64,000 nt of DNA from Lacinutrix sp. Bg11-31 (GCF_002831665.1 NZ_CP025118.1:1364001-1428000); one strand, 5' to 3'; shown: positions 28,121-38,192, numbered from the stretch's first letter. The notes: generated by a model from the letters alone, not told the origin. A program made the numbers and translations.

Positions 28121-28915
28121 TTATAAAACCAACTCCTTTAAAATTATATAAATTGACATTGCTAATACAAACCAGCCAAAACTCTTTTTTAATTTTTTTC
28201 CAGAAACAAATTTAGAAAAATAACCACCTACTAAAATCCCAATTATTGTTAATAAAGAAAATGTTAGTAGAAAAAACCAATCTACATCTAATGTTTGCAA
28301 ATCTCCAAAGAAACCTATTAACGAGTTTATTGCAACAATAATTAAAGATGTACCTACTGCTTTTTTCATATCTAAACCAGCCCAAAGGACTAATGCTGGC
28401 ACGTATAAAAACCCACCTCCTGCACCTATAAGTCCGGTTACAACTCCAATAGCTATGCCTTGAATAAACGTTTTATAATACGGTTGAGATCCATTGTTAA
28501 CAGCTTTATTTTGTTTTGATTTGATCATTGAAAAAGCAGCTAAAAACATAATAATTGCAAAAAATATCATTATTGCCATTCCCTTAGACAAGGAAAAATC
28601 TCCAATAGTAAAAAGTGTTTCGGGTATTGCTGGCACTAAAAAGCGTCTTGAAATAAAGACTGCTATAAATGATGGGAAAGAAAATGCTAAGCCTGTTTTA
28701 AAATCTACTAATCCCTTTTGATGTTTTTGAATAACACCTACTAAAGACGAAGAACCCACTACGAATAAAGAATAAGCCGTTGCTATTACTGGATTGTATC
28801 CTAAAAAATATACTAATAATGGTACTGTAAGAATTGATCCTCCTCCTCCAATTAAACCTAATATTGCTCCAATAAAAAAAGCCCCCAAGTAAGTTATTAT
28901 TTGTTGTAAATCCAT
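28121..28915 (-). CDS. TauE/SafE-family sulfite/anion exporter
   Basis: A 264-residue inner-membrane protein with about eight helices. The repeated motif GLIGGGGSILTVPLLVYFLGYNPVIATAYSLFVV and its second copy GLIGAGGGFLYVPALVLWAGLDMKKAVGTSLII are typical of TauE/SafE. In this operon it would export sulfite formed by the dioxygenase. It starts 61 bases after the Crp/Fnr regulator stop. Confidence 0.92.
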   Translation of the reverse strand: MDLQQIITYLGAFFIGAILGLIGGGGSILTVPLLVYFLGYNPVIATAYSLFVVGSSSLVGVIQKHQKGLVDFKTGLAFSFPSFIAVFISRRFLVPAIPETLFTIGDFSLSKGMAIMIFFAIIMFLAAFSMIKSKQNKAVNNGSQPYYKTFIQGIAIGVVTGLIGAGGGFLYVPALVLWAGLDMKKAVGTSLIIVAINSLIGFFGDLQTLDVDWFFLLTFSLLTIIGILVGGYFSKFVSGKKLKKSFGWFVLAMSIYIILKELVL

Positions 28916-28976
28916 TTTTAAGAAAAGTTATTAGTCTTATTTAATTAAGCGTTAATTAATAACATTTGTTGCATTA

Positions 28977-29609
28977 CTATAACTCTAAAATTTTTATGTT
29001 ATTTCTATTCAATTTTATATCTCCATTAATTTCTAGTTTTTTTAAAAGCCTAGAAACTACCACTCTAGAGGTATGCAAATCGTTTGCTATTTCTTGATGC
29101 GTAACTATAATAACATCGTTATGATTAACCATTGCTTTGTCTTTTAAATATTTAAACAGCCTTTCGTCCATTTTTAAAAAAGCAATTGTGTCTACCGCTT
29201 CAAGTAGCTCTGTCATACGATCATGGTAGCTTTTCAAAATAAATTTTTGCCAAGTTTTATACTTACCAAGCCAAGATTCCATTTTTTCTACAGGAATCAT
29301 TATTAATTTTGTGTCTGTCTCTGCTACTGCTCTAATTTCACTTTTTGCACTACCTAAACAACAAGACAATGTCATAGCGCAAGTATCGCCTTGTTCTATA
29401 AAATACAAGACTAATTCATCGCCTTTTTCGTCTTCTCGAATAATTTTTATTGCACCTTCTACCAATAATGGCATCGATTTAATATAGTCTCCTATCTCGA
29501 TAAGTTTTGAGCCTTGAGGGATTTCTTTATAAATACCAACTTCGTTAATTTCTTGAAGTAATTCGTCTTCAAATAAGTAACCATATTGTTCTGTAAGTGC
29601 TTTTAGCAT
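28977..29609 (-). CDS. Crp/Fnr-family transcriptional regulator
   Basis: A 210-residue regulator. The N-terminal cyclic-nucleotide-like beta-barrel spans about residues 15-120 and the C-terminal winged HTH about 145-205 (VTHQEIANDLHTSRVVVSRLLKKLE). CCLG at residues 82-85 could be a redox or sulfur sensor, but this is not shown. It is first in the sulfur operon and probably controls it. Confidence 0.88.
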   Translation of the reverse strand: MLKALTEQYGYLFEDELLQEINEVGIYKEIPQGSKLIEIGDYIKSMPLLVEGAIKIIREDEKGDELVLYFIEQGDTCAMTLSCCLGSAKSEIRAVAETDTKLIMIPVEKMESWLGKYKTWQKFILKSYHDRMTELLEAVDTIAFLKMDERLFKYLKDKAMVNHNDVIIVTHQEIANDLHTSRVVVSRLLKKLEINGDIKLNRNNIKILEL

Positions 29610-29728
29610 AACTATTTTTACAATTGCAAATTTAATGTTTTGTCTTTTACCAAATGTAATAAAGGTTACATTGAATAGTATTAAAATTTAAAAGAAACTT
29701 TAATTACTGCTTCAAAATTTAATTAATA

Positions 29729-30032
29729 ATGGTCTTAAGTTTACAAAACTTAGATGTTACTCCTTTAATAAAAATTGATTCTGAACAAATAATTATTAAT
29801 GCTGTGACATTTTGGAAATTTTCTATTACAGATAATGGTATTGGAATCCCTGAAAAAACAAAAAGAACGTATCTTCTCTATTTTTCAACATTTACATTCT
29901 AGAGAAGAATATGAAGGTACTAGAATTGAGCGAGCACATTGTAAGAAAATTATTGAGTCTCATGATGGGAAATTATGGTTCGACTCTGTTCTCGATATAG
30001 GCACAACATTCTTTTTTACTATCCTAGTTTAA
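29729..30032 (+). pseudogene. Decayed histidine-kinase ATPase domain fragment
   Basis: Remains of a HATPase domain are visible in two frames. DSEQIIINAV and [16 protein letters not shown] lie in one frame; [39 protein letters not shown] and FTILV in the next, so a one-base shift occurred in the A-rich stretch near 29852-29865. The G2 box, normally GTGIGLA, reads GTRIERA. The part between the N-box and the G1 box is deleted, and there is no sensor or HisKA part. It is therefore not a functional kinase. It lies between the Crp gene and the convergent mtfA-like gene. Confidence 0.8.
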
Positions 30033-30033
30033 A

Positions 30034-30810
30034 CTAAACTCTATTTTTGGGTTGCTGAAAACATTGCAAAAGCATTGCATACAATTCTGGATGTTTTTGT
30101 TTGAATAGTTTTGGTCTTTCGAAAAAATACTCTGAAGCAACAGAGAAAAATTCGGCTTCACTTGTTCCTCCATATTTTCGAATATCTGAAGTATCATTAT
30201 TAATAGCTTCCATTTCTTTGTGCATTAACTCTAGCCAAGGCGCAATGTATTCTTTACCAAAAAGTAATTCTGGAACACCATCTGTTTGTCCATCCATTTT
30301 ATCCAATAAATGCACAAATTCGTGAACAGGAGTATTGTGTTTATCTGTTTTATTATTAAAGGCTAAACGAATTGCTTTTTTAGAGAGAATCATTTGTTTT
30401 TCAAACCTTCCTGTTCCTACCATTCCTAGTATTCTTTTATTTTCATCTTTATCAGAAAATTGCAAATCCTCATTAAAACTATCTGGATAAACAATGATAC
30501 CTGATAAGTTATTATAACTCCAATTTGAGAAACCAAACACAGGAATAATTCCGCTAGAGGCAATTAATATTTTATCTATTTCTTCAATCTCGGTATTAAC
30601 ACCATCAATGTTTATCTGGCTTAAAAAAAGCATCATTCGCTTTCTAAAGACAGCTTGATTTACAGGTGAAAGTTTTTTATAAAAAAGAACCCTTTTAACT
30701 AATATATCGTGCCAATGCTTTGGTGTTTTTTCTACTTTTTTAGACTTTGCTTTAGAAAAAGCATAACCTACAAAGATTACGAATGCTATAAAAATAAGAA
30801 TGTAGATCAT
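30034..30810 (-). CDS. MtfA-like zinc metallopeptidase (M90)
   Basis: A 258-residue protein with one N-terminal membrane helix (residues 2-18) and an M90 peptidase domain with the zinc motif HEFVH and a following LLDKMDGQTDG. YPDSF and VGTGRFEKQMILSKKAI are also typical. E. coli MtfA acts on the regulator Mlc; the target here is unknown. The ATG at 30810 is chosen over an in-frame TTG at 30831. Its stop abuts the decayed kinase fragment. Confidence 0.88.
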   Translation of the reverse strand: MIYILIFIAFVIFVGYAFSKAKSKKVEKTPKHWHDILVKRVLFYKKLSPVNQAVFRKRMMLFLSQINIDGVNTEIEEIDKILIASSGIIPVFGFSNWSYNNLSGIIVYPDSFNEDLQFSDKDENKRILGMVGTGRFEKQMILSKKAIRLAFNNKTDKHNTPVHEFVHLLDKMDGQTDGVPELLFGKEYIAPWLELMHKEMEAINNDTSDIRKYGGTSEAEFFSVASEYFFERPKLFKQKHPELYAMLLQCFQQPKNRV

Positions 30811-30914
30811 TTTGTTAAATTGTAGTCGCAAAATATTCTAAATATAAGACAGAAAAAAATAAATGTATAGTAAAAAAAGGACTTTATAATTATCTTCGCA
30901 AAAAACAAATAACA

Positions 30915-31580
30915 ATGTTAAAAGCAGTTTTATTCGATATGGATGGTGTTATTGTAGATACCGAACCTCTTCATAAAAAAGCCTATTTTATGATGTTTGA
31001 CCAGTTTAATATCAAGGTTTCAAATGAGTTATACGAATCTACTACAGGGCAATCTACTATTAATGTTTGTAGGAAACTGTGTGAGATATTTGGCTTAGAA
31101 AACAATCCTGAAGAATTAGTACAAAGTAAGCGTAAAATATTTACTAGCTTATTTCATAGCGATCCTAGTTTACAGCTTATTGAAGGTGTTTTAGACTTAA
31201 TAAAAGATTACTACAATAATGGCTTAACCCTAGTACTTGCCTCTTCTGCTTCTATGCTTACAATTAACAATGTGTTTACACGTTTTGAATTAGATCAATA
31301 CTTTATAACAAAAATTAGTGGTGCAGATTTAAAAGCTTCTAAACCACATCCAGAAATATTTGAAAAAGCGGCAGAACTTTCTGGATTCTCTAGAACAGAA
31401 TGTATGGTTATTGAAGACTCCACAAATGGAATTAAAGCTGCAAAATCTGCTAGTATTTATTGCATTGGCTACAATAGTTTACATTCTAAAAACCAAGATT
31501 ATAGTTTAGCAAATTTAGTTGTGAATGATTTTTCTTTCATTTTTTATGAAAAAATTAGTAGTATTTTAAATAAGAAATAA
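30915..31580 (+). CDS. HAD-superfamily hydrolase (beta-phosphoglucomutase-like)
   Basis: A 221-residue soluble HAD phosphatase or mutase. Motif I DMDGVIVDTEP (residues 8-18), motif II LASSAS (about 107-112), and motif III/IV in KISGADLKASKPHPEIF and VIEDSTNGIKAA are intact. The cap is helical as in the beta-phosphoglucomutase group. Substrate unknown; a sugar phosphate is likely. It has no close operon partner. Confidence 0.88.
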   Translation: MLKAVLFDMDGVIVDTEPLHKKAYFMMFDQFNIKVSNELYESTTGQSTINVCRKLCEIFGLENNPEELVQSKRKIFTSLFHSDPSLQLIEGVLDLIKDYYNNGLTLVLASSASMLTINNVFTRFELDQYFITKISGADLKASKPHPEIFEKAAELSGFSRTECMVIEDSTNGIKAAKSASIYCIGYNSLHSKNQDYSLANLVVNDFSFIFYEKISSILNKK

Positions 31581-31658
31581 AATCATATTCACTAATATTA
31601 TATACTTTATCTAACTAAAAGTATTTAATTGATTATCAATTAGGTGCCTGAAAAAAAA

Positions 31659-32864
31659 ATGCTAATGATTGAGGCACCTACACCTAATAATGAAATTGAA
31701 AGACAACGTGCTGTTGAGAGTTACAACCTTTTAGATTCTTTTCCTGAAGACAGCTACGATAACATTACTGAAATAATATGCTATATAGCCAAAGCTCCCA
31801 TTTCATTAATTACACTATTAGATAACGATAGAAATTATATAAAATCTAATTGTGGTTTTCCTCTTAATGAGTCTCCAAGAAACATTTCTTTTTGTGGACA
31901 TGCCATACAATCTGAAGATGAAATAATGATTGTTGAAGATGCAAGAAAAGAGAAGCGTTTTCATGATAATCCTCTTGTAAAAAACCACAATGCTATTTTT
32001 TATGCAGGTGTGCCATTGGTAAACCCGAAAGGTTATAAATTAGGGACGTTATGTGTTTACGACCACGAACCACGACAACTAGATGAAGCTCAAAAAAAGG
32101 CTTTAATTGCAATGTCTAAACAGGTTGTAAGGCTTTTTGAACAGCATAAACAAAATAAGACTCTAAAGGACATTAAAAATAAATTAGAAAAACGAAACTT
32201 AGAATTAGACAAGTTTGCTTCTATTGTTTCTCATGATTTAAAATCGCCTTTAGCCAACATAATCTCGTTAACCGAACTATTAGAACAAGAGAATGAAGGT
32301 AAACTGAACGCAGACTCTAAAACTTACCTTAATTATTTAAAAAGTTCTTCTTCTTCTTTAAAAGATTATATAGATGGCATCTTATTGTACTATAAAAATG
32401 ACCTTTTACATAGCTTTAAAAAAGAATCTTTAACTTTCAATACATTAATTTTGGAAGCCAAAAAAATTGCAATTCCAAAAAATGACATCAAGCTTGAGTA
32501 TTCGGAAAATATTGAAAATATTAATATCAATAAACCTGTAGCTCTTCAAATTTTAGTTAATTTAATTACGAATGCAATAAAATACAATGATAAGAATACA
32601 ACAGAGATAATGATAGGCTTTGAGACTTCAAGTAGTCACTATCTCTTTAGTATTAAAGATAATGGTAATGGTATTCCTGTAGATAAATTAAACTCAATTT
32701 TCGATTTATTTACAACATTAGGCCAAAAAGATAAAGATGGAAATTTAGGTACAGGAATTGGCTTAGCAACTGTAAAAAAATTAGTAGAAAACCAAGGTGG
32801 AGACATCTCTGTTACTTCTACAGAAGGTGTTGGAAGTACTTTTAGTTTTAGTATTAAAAAGTAA
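31659..32864 (+). CDS. Soluble GAF-domain sensor histidine kinase
   Basis: A kinase of about 400 residues without membrane segments. The GAF domain spans about residues 30-165, a short coiled coil follows, then HisKA with the phospho-acceptor His in IVSHDLKSPLANI. N-box LVNLITNAIKYN, G1 DNGNGIP and G2 GTGIGLATVKK are intact. The ATG at 31659 is preferred, though an in-frame GTG at 31644 is possible. No response regulator lies nearby. The GAF ligand is unknown. Confidence 0.88.
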   Translation: MLMIEAPTPNNEIERQRAVESYNLLDSFPEDSYDNITEIICYIAKAPISLITLLDNDRNYIKSNCGFPLNESPRNISFCGHAIQSEDEIMIVEDARKEKRFHDNPLVKNHNAIFYAGVPLVNPKGYKLGTLCVYDHEPRQLDEAQKKALIAMSKQVVRLFEQHKQNKTLKDIKNKLEKRNLELDKFASIVSHDLKSPLANIISLTELLEQENEGKLNADSKTYLNYLKSSSSSLKDYIDGILLYYKNDLLHSFKKESLTFNTLILEAKKIAIPKNDIKLEYSENIENININKPVALQILVNLITNAIKYNDKNTTEIMIGFETSSSHYLFSIKDNGNGIPVDKLNSIFDLFTTLGQKDKDGNLGTGIGLATVKKLVENQGGDISVTSTEGVGSTFSFSIKK

Positions 32865-32873
32865 AAAATTTAT

Positions 32874-34985
32874 CTATTTTAAAAGCTGATCTACTGCGTT
32901 TCTTACTTCTTTTACAGGTAGTTTACAGCTGCCATCTACACATACATAGAGATAAGTATTGTTTTCATTAAACCTGCTTTCCATTATTGGTAATTTGCTT
33001 TCCTTAACAGCACCAGCAATTAAAATATTTGGTAGATAATACTCATTAATTTTTTTTAATTTAAGCAAAGCTTCTTTTCCAGAAATAGCAACTTCGTAGT
33101 ATGGATTAGAGCAGTTTAAGTACAATCCTAACCAATTAGAATAACCAGAAGGTGCTTTTTCAGCATCAACAATAATATTATTTAACATCTGTTTAGACCT
33201 ATCTGTGTATTTTTTATCAGAATAATAATGTCCGAGTTTAAATAGACTTTTGGCTAAAACGGAATTAGAAGACGGTATTACTTTATCTATAACTTCCGTT
33301 TTTCTTGTTATTAAATCTGTCTGTGTATCTGAAGTAAAGTAAAACATCTCGCTTTCTTTATTTAAATAATGCTTGATTGCATAATCCAATAAATTTTTAG
33401 CTGTGTGAAGCCAGTCTTCATCTAAAGTAGCCTGATACAACTCTATAAACGCAGATATAGTATGTGCATAATCTTCTGAAAAGCCAATAATAGTGCTTTT
33501 TTCATTTTTATAATTATGAAATAAAGAGCCATCTTCTTTAATTAGATTTTTTTTTAAAAACTGTCCGTTCTCAATCGCTTTATTTAAATAAGATTTATCA
33601 TCTAAAGCGCGATAGGCATCAACATATCCTTTAAGCATCAATGCATTCCACGAGGTTAAGACTTTATCATCAGTTCTTGGTCGTTCTCGTTTGCTGCGCT
33701 CATTGTATAACTTCGATTTCCAGTTTTGTAGTTTTGTAATGAAGTCTTCTTTAGAGATATCTACAGTTTTTAAAAACGCTTCATTAGTCATTGTTTTATT
33801 TAAAATATAATTATCTTTTTTCCATTTCGCACTACTATTTATATTATAATAGGATTTAAACAACTCATAATCTTCTTTTAATAAAGGTTTTAACTCTTCT
33901 TCGGTCCAGACATAAAAAGCACCTTCCTCTAATACTCCTTCTGTAGTTTTACTATCTGCATCTAACGAAGAATAAAACGCTCCATTCTCATGTGTCAATT
34001 CTTTATCTATAAATTCAAGCGTTTCTTTAACTACAGTTTTAAAAGTTTCGTTTTTTGTTAATTGATAGGCATTAGAATACAAACTAACTAACTGTGCATT
34101 ATCGTAAAGCATTTTCTCAAAATGAGGTACATGCCATTTCTCATCTATAGAATATCTTGAAAAACCGCCTCCAATCTGATCATAAATACCTCCATTAGCC
34201 ATTTTTAAGAGCGATGTTTTTACAAATTTTTGTAGTTCTATGTCGTTATTTTGAAAACTATAGCGTAATAAAAAATTCAAATTGCTAGGCATTGGAAACT
34301 TTGGTGCATTTTTTTGCCCTCCATTTTCAAAATCCAAAGCATTTTTCCATGCATCTACCATTTGTGCTAAAGCATCTTTATTATATTTAACTTTATCCGT
34401 GTTTACAGTAATTAAATTGGTGTTCTTAATTCCTTCTGTTAATTTATTTGCGTAAGCAATCACTTTTTCTGGATTGCTTTTATATAAATTGGACATGTCT
34501 TCTAAAATTTTAGTCCATTGTTCTTTTGTAAAATAAGTACCTCCAAAAACTGGTCTTCCATCTGGTAAAGCAATACAATTAAGAGGCCAACCACCGCTTC
34601 CTGTCATTAGCTGTACAGCGCTCATGTAAATTTGATCAACATCTGGTCGCTCTTCTCTATCAACTTTAATATTAATAAAATTTTCGTTCATTATTTTAGC
34701 TACAGAATCGTTTTCAAAACTTTCCTCTTCCATAACATGGCACCAATGGCAAGCAGAGTAACCTACAGAAATAACAATTAGCTTTCCTTCTTCTTTAGCT
34801 AGTTTTAACGTTTCAGAATTCCAAGCTTTCCAATCAACAGGATTATAAGCATGTTGAAGTAAATATGGACTGGTTTCGTTAATTAAGTCGTTTGTAACTT
34901 CTTTATTAATATCGGATTTGTTTTGTTGAGAACAACTCACAAAAAAAACAAATATTAGCACTATACCTCCTATTTTATTTAACAT
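32874..34985 (-). CDS. DUF255 thioredoxin-like lipoprotein (YyaL/SPATA20 type)
   Basis: A 703-residue protein. A lipobox (FVSC, Cys18) anchors it in a membrane. The thioredoxin-like DUF255 domain (about 35-200) has SACHWCHVMEEESF with CHWC and the family marks NEFINIKVDREERPDVDQIYM-like and GSGGWPLNCIALPDGRPVFGGTYF-like segments. The rest is an alpha/alpha barrel like glycosidase or epimerase toroids (DKVLTSWNALMLKGYVDA). Its role is unsettled. It stands alone. Confidence 0.85.
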   Translation of the reverse strand: MLNKIGGIVLIFVFFVSCSQQNKSDINKEVTNDLINETSPYLLQHAYNPVDWKAWNSETLKLAKEEGKLIVISVGYSACHWCHVMEEESFENDSVAKIMNENFINIKVDREERPDVDQIYMSAVQLMTGSGGWPLNCIALPDGRPVFGGTYFTKEQWTKILEDMSNLYKSNPEKVIAYANKLTEGIKNTNLITVNTDKVKYNKDALAQMVDAWKNALDFENGGQKNAPKFPMPSNLNFLLRYSFQNNDIELQKFVKTSLLKMANGGIYDQIGGGFSRYSIDEKWHVPHFEKMLYDNAQLVSLYSNAYQLTKNETFKTVVKETLEFIDKELTHENGAFYSSLDADSKTTEGVLEEGAFYVWTEEELKPLLKEDYELFKSYYNINSSAKWKKDNYILNKTMTNEAFLKTVDISKEDFITKLQNWKSKLYNERSKRERPRTDDKVLTSWNALMLKGYVDAYRALDDKSYLNKAIENGQFLKKNLIKEDGSLFHNYKNEKSTIIGFSEDYAHTISAFIELYQATLDEDWLHTAKNLLDYAIKHYLNKESEMFYFTSDTQTDLITRKTEVIDKVIPSSNSVLAKSLFKLGHYYSDKKYTDRSKQMLNNIIVDAEKAPSGYSNWLGLYLNCSNPYYEVAISGKEALLKLKKINEYYLPNILIAGAVKESKLPIMESRFNENNTYLYVCVDGSCKLPVKEVRNAVDQLLK

Positions 34986-35180
34986 ACATTATTTGTATTA
35001 ATACATTACAAATTTAGTTTATACCGTGAAAAAACACGAGCTCTTTTAGTTTTTTTTCTATTACTTAAATACGTTTTTATTTTTTTTTGTAATGTTTATT
35101 CTTAACATTTCATCTAGACATAAAATAAAAATTATATTAAGTATAAGTAAACTTCTTTCAGGACGAAATACACCAATAAA

Positions 35181-35206
35181 AAAGCCACTCTAAATAGAGT
35201 GGCTTT
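35181..35206. terminator. Terminator of the T9SS repeat protein gene
   Basis: An 11-bp perfect stem (AAAGCCACTCT and complement) with a 4-base loop, 50 bases past the stop of the 35256-37949 gene and followed by a T-rich run on the minus strand. Confidence 0.8.
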
Positions 35207-35255
35207 AAAATATTTATGTACACTAAACTTTAGTATAACATTTTATAAGTGATTA

Positions 35256-37949
35256 TTAGTTTTTAATAACTCTTACAGTTTCTACTGCTGTTCCAACCGT
35301 TACTTGTACAAAGTAAGCTCCAGATTGTAAGTTAGACATGTCAACATTATTAGATACTGCATCTGGTGCTGTTTTAATAACTTCTTGACCTAACATATTA
35401 AATACTGTTACATTAGAAATCGCTTGTTGCGCGTTTAATGTTAACGTATTATTTATTGGGTTTGGATAGTAAGAGAAAATTGAGTTAGAATTGAAATCTC
35501 TAGTAGATAAAGAACCTTCATTTAGAGTAATTGCTGTAGGTCCAGCTACTTTTGCAATACCAGAATTGTAAACTCTTACTAGATAAGTTGTTCCATCTAC
35601 TAAAACAGGAGTGTTTTCTCCAGTTGCTAAACAAGCAATCTCAGTAGGTGTTGTACAATCACCAGAATAAACGACTACGTGATCTGCATCTGTTGTAAAA
35701 TTAGCTCCATCAGTAACCATTTGTGCAGTAGCTGTAAACGAATACCAAATATCTTGATCTCCACCAGCAGCTCCACAAGTACCAGCAGCTACTCCAGAAT
35801 CTGTTGCGTTAGTAGTATCTCCATTAACAAGAATCCCTACATTTAAAACAGAAGCAGATGCACAATCATCATTAGCTAAAGCTGCACAATCATCTCCTAC
35901 TGTGTAAGTAAATATTTTAGATCTTACTAAACCACCTGCATATGCAGCACGTAAAGAAAACATTAAATCTGTTCCATCAGTTTGACCTGTAAATATATAG
36001 GTGTAAGTTGGAGCTCCAGATTGATCCATTGGTAAGAAAGTAGATGGCTCAACAAAAATTTCTGGATTAAGACCCGGTTTATCTGTATCTAATACTTCAA
36101 AAGTAACTGTAACATCTGTTCCACTTGTAACAAAGGTATAATTAATTCCTTGAGACCAAGATCCTTCAAGTGCTTCATTAGAGAAACCTGCACAAGGTGT
36201 ACTAGTATCTACTACTGTTGTAGCCATTACTGTAATAGCGTTATTAGCTGCAGAATTTCCTGCCGCATCACTTGCAGATACTTCAAATGTATATGCTGTG
36301 TTTTCCATAAGCCCTCCTACTGAAAAAGAAGTTTCTACTCCAGAATCTCCAGTGGTCTGTACTGTATTTGCGCCTCCATTATAAGAGATGTCATAAGTTA
36401 TAGTTCCTGCAGAATCATCTGTTGCATTTAACAACAACTCTACTGAAAATGCGCCAATAGTTCCAGCTGCAGCAGTAAACGCTGTTGGTGCTGTTACATC
36501 ACAAGGTAAACAATTTGCACCTCCACAATCTATATCTGTTTCGTCTTGATTCATTATACCATCATCACACGTTTCTGGATCTGCTCCTAAAGATATATTA
36601 TCTATAATGTATGTGCCAGAAAGACTAGCAGTATTCATACCAGCTTGGTTTGGAGTAGCAGCTATGCCACCTAAATCTCCAACATCTGTAAAAATTATCA
36701 TTTTTTCTCTTGAGCCTAAACCTGCATTGAAATTTAATTCTACATTTAAAACATCTGTTCCTACAGTTTGAAAATTCGCTTCAAGAGCACCACCACCACC
36801 TTGGAAACTAACACCATGTTGGTGCACCTCTCCTGCTGCAGCTGTTGTTGACTGTATTGTAAATCTTAAAGTATTATTGAATTCATTCGAAAGATCAATT
36901 GGATCAGTAAAAGTTACTTGAGCATTATCCCAATCCGATACACCTGCTGTAATTTCAAGCACATCATTTCCTGCACCATTTGTTACTCCTGGACCACCAT
37001 CTCCTATAAAACCGTGAAGAGTGCCTTCAAAATTAAAAGGTAAAGCAATAATTGCTGAAGTAGTAGCAGGAACTGATATTGCATTATTAGCTGCAGGATT
37101 AGCTGCAGCATCACTTGCTGAAACCATAAAAGTATACATTGTTTCTGATGTTAAACCAGAAATAATTAATGATTTTTCAACACCTGAAGCTCCTGTAGTT
37201 TGTGCAGTGCCTCCACCATCATAAGTAACATCATAAGTTATATCTCCTCCTAAATCATCGGTTGCATTTAATAATAATTCTACAGAAGTTCCACCTACAG
37301 TACCTAAAACTGCTGTAAATGCAGTTGGTGGCGTTACGTCTGCTGCACATGGCGTACAATTAGGTCCACCACAATCTATTGCTGTTTCTCCGTTATTTAA
37401 TACACCGTCTGAACACGTTCCTGGATCAAAACCTAAGCTAATATTATCTATAATGTATGTGCCTGAAAGACTAGCAGTATTCATACCTGCTACATTAGGA
37501 GTAGCAGCTATGCCACCCAAATCTCCAACATCAGTAAAAATTACCAGCTTTTCTCTTGAGCCTAAACCTGCATTGAAATTTAATTCTACATTTAAAACAT
37601 CCGTACCTGTAGTTTGAAAATTCGCTTCAAGAGCACCACCACCACCTTGGAAACTAACACCATGTTGGTGTACCTCTCCTGCTGCAGCTGTTGTTGATTG
37701 TATTGTAAATCTTAACGTATTATTTGCTGCATCCGAAAGGTCTATTGGTGAAGCAAAAGTTACTTGGGCATTATCCCAATCTGATACACCTGCTGTAATT
37801 TCTAGCACATCATTTCCTGAACCATTTGTTACACCAGGACCACCATCTCCTATAAAACCGTGAAGAGTACCTTGAAAATCAAAAGGTAAAGTTTGAGCAT
37901 AACCGAAAGATACGGCTAGCATCATAAATAATAAGGTAATTTTTTTCAT
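35256..37949 (-). CDS. T9SS-secreted protein with duplicated jelly-roll/FN3 units
   Basis: An 897-residue secreted protein with signal peptide 1-19. Two long repeats (about residues 21-301 and 302-580) each contain a jelly-roll-like module (GTLHGFIGDGGPGVTNG, DNISLG), a short Cys cluster (DCGGPNCTPC type) and a fibronectin III-like domain. A beta-rich domain (about 586-690), a domain with DQDIWYSFTAT (about 695-800) and a Por-secretion tail (SYYPNPINNTLTLN to VRVIKN) follow. No catalytic motif was seen, so it may bind polysaccharide at the cell surface. Its promoter shares sequence blocks with the glucan operon at 59375, which ties it to that system. Confidence 0.85.
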   Translation of the reverse strand: MKKITLLFMMLAVSFGYAQTLPFDFQGTLHGFIGDGGPGVTNGSGNDVLEITAGVSDWDNAQVTFASPIDLSDAANNTLRFTIQSTTAAAGEVHQHGVSFQGGGGALEANFQTTGTDVLNVELNFNAGLGSREKLVIFTDVGDLGGIAATPNVAGMNTASLSGTYIIDNISLGFDPGTCSDGVLNNGETAIDCGGPNCTPCAADVTPPTAFTAVLGTVGGTSVELLLNATDDLGGDITYDVTYDGGGTAQTTGASGVEKSLIISGLTSETMYTFMVSASDAAANPAANNAISVPATTSAIIALPFNFEGTLHGFIGDGGPGVTNGAGNDVLEITAGVSDWDNAQVTFTDPIDLSNEFNNTLRFTIQSTTAAAGEVHQHGVSFQGGGGALEANFQTVGTDVLNVELNFNAGLGSREKMIIFTDVGDLGGIAATPNQAGMNTASLSGTYIIDNISLGADPETCDDGIMNQDETDIDCGGANCLPCDVTAPTAFTAAAGTIGAFSVELLLNATDDSAGTITYDISYNGGANTVQTTGDSGVETSFSVGGLMENTAYTFEVSASDAAGNSAANNAITVMATTVVDTSTPCAGFSNEALEGSWSQGINYTFVTSGTDVTVTFEVLDTDKPGLNPEIFVEPSTFLPMDQSGAPTYTYIFTGQTDGTDLMFSLRAAYAGGLVRSKIFTYTVGDDCAALANDDCASASVLNVGILVNGDTTNATDSGVAAGTCGAAGGDQDIWYSFTATAQMVTDGANFTTDADHVVVYSGDCTTPTEIACLATGENTPVLVDGTTYLVRVYNSGIAKVAGPTAITLNEGSLSTRDFNSNSIFSYYPNPINNTLTLNAQQAISNVTVFNMLGQEVIKTAPDAVSNNVDMSNLQSGAYFVQVTVGTAVETVRVIKN
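36210..37889 (-). repeat. Tandem duplication of about 840 bases inside the T9SS protein gene
   Basis: Two in-frame units (37047-37889 and 36210-37046) are nearly identical over the jelly-roll part, with long stretches of the same DNA, and diverge more in the FN3 part. This points to a fairly recent duplication or ongoing gene conversion. Confidence 0.85.
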
Positions 37950-38047
37950 GATATATATTTATTTAGTTAATAAAAAATTAAGGAAATTATATCAAATTCC
38001 CATATTGATAAATATATGTGTAAAACTTTACGAAATTCCTAAATAGT

Positions 38048-38067
38048 ACCACTACAAAAAACATACA
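38048..38067 (-). promoter_or_regulatory. Shared promoter block 1 (copy near the T9SS gene)
   Basis: The plus-strand sequence is accRctacaaaaaacataca, with R = a here and g in the copy at 59484-59503; otherwise all 20 bases agree. It lies about 100 bases before the start codon, in both cases just upstream of a possible -7 box. Confidence 0.65.
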
Positions 38068-38192
38068 GAACATAAAAAGAGTACTATTATATATAGAATA
38101 CACAACGTAAAGCCTTTTACAGTTGTCTATTTAAATTATAAAAGCACCTTGTTTTTAGTTTAATAAACTGCTTAGAGATAGCTTGTTGTGAA

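Noticed and set aside
29835..30032. A 65-residue reading frame as an intact gene
   Set aside because: It is only the end of a histidine-kinase ATPase domain with a broken G2 box and a frame change upstream, so it is listed as a pseudogene.
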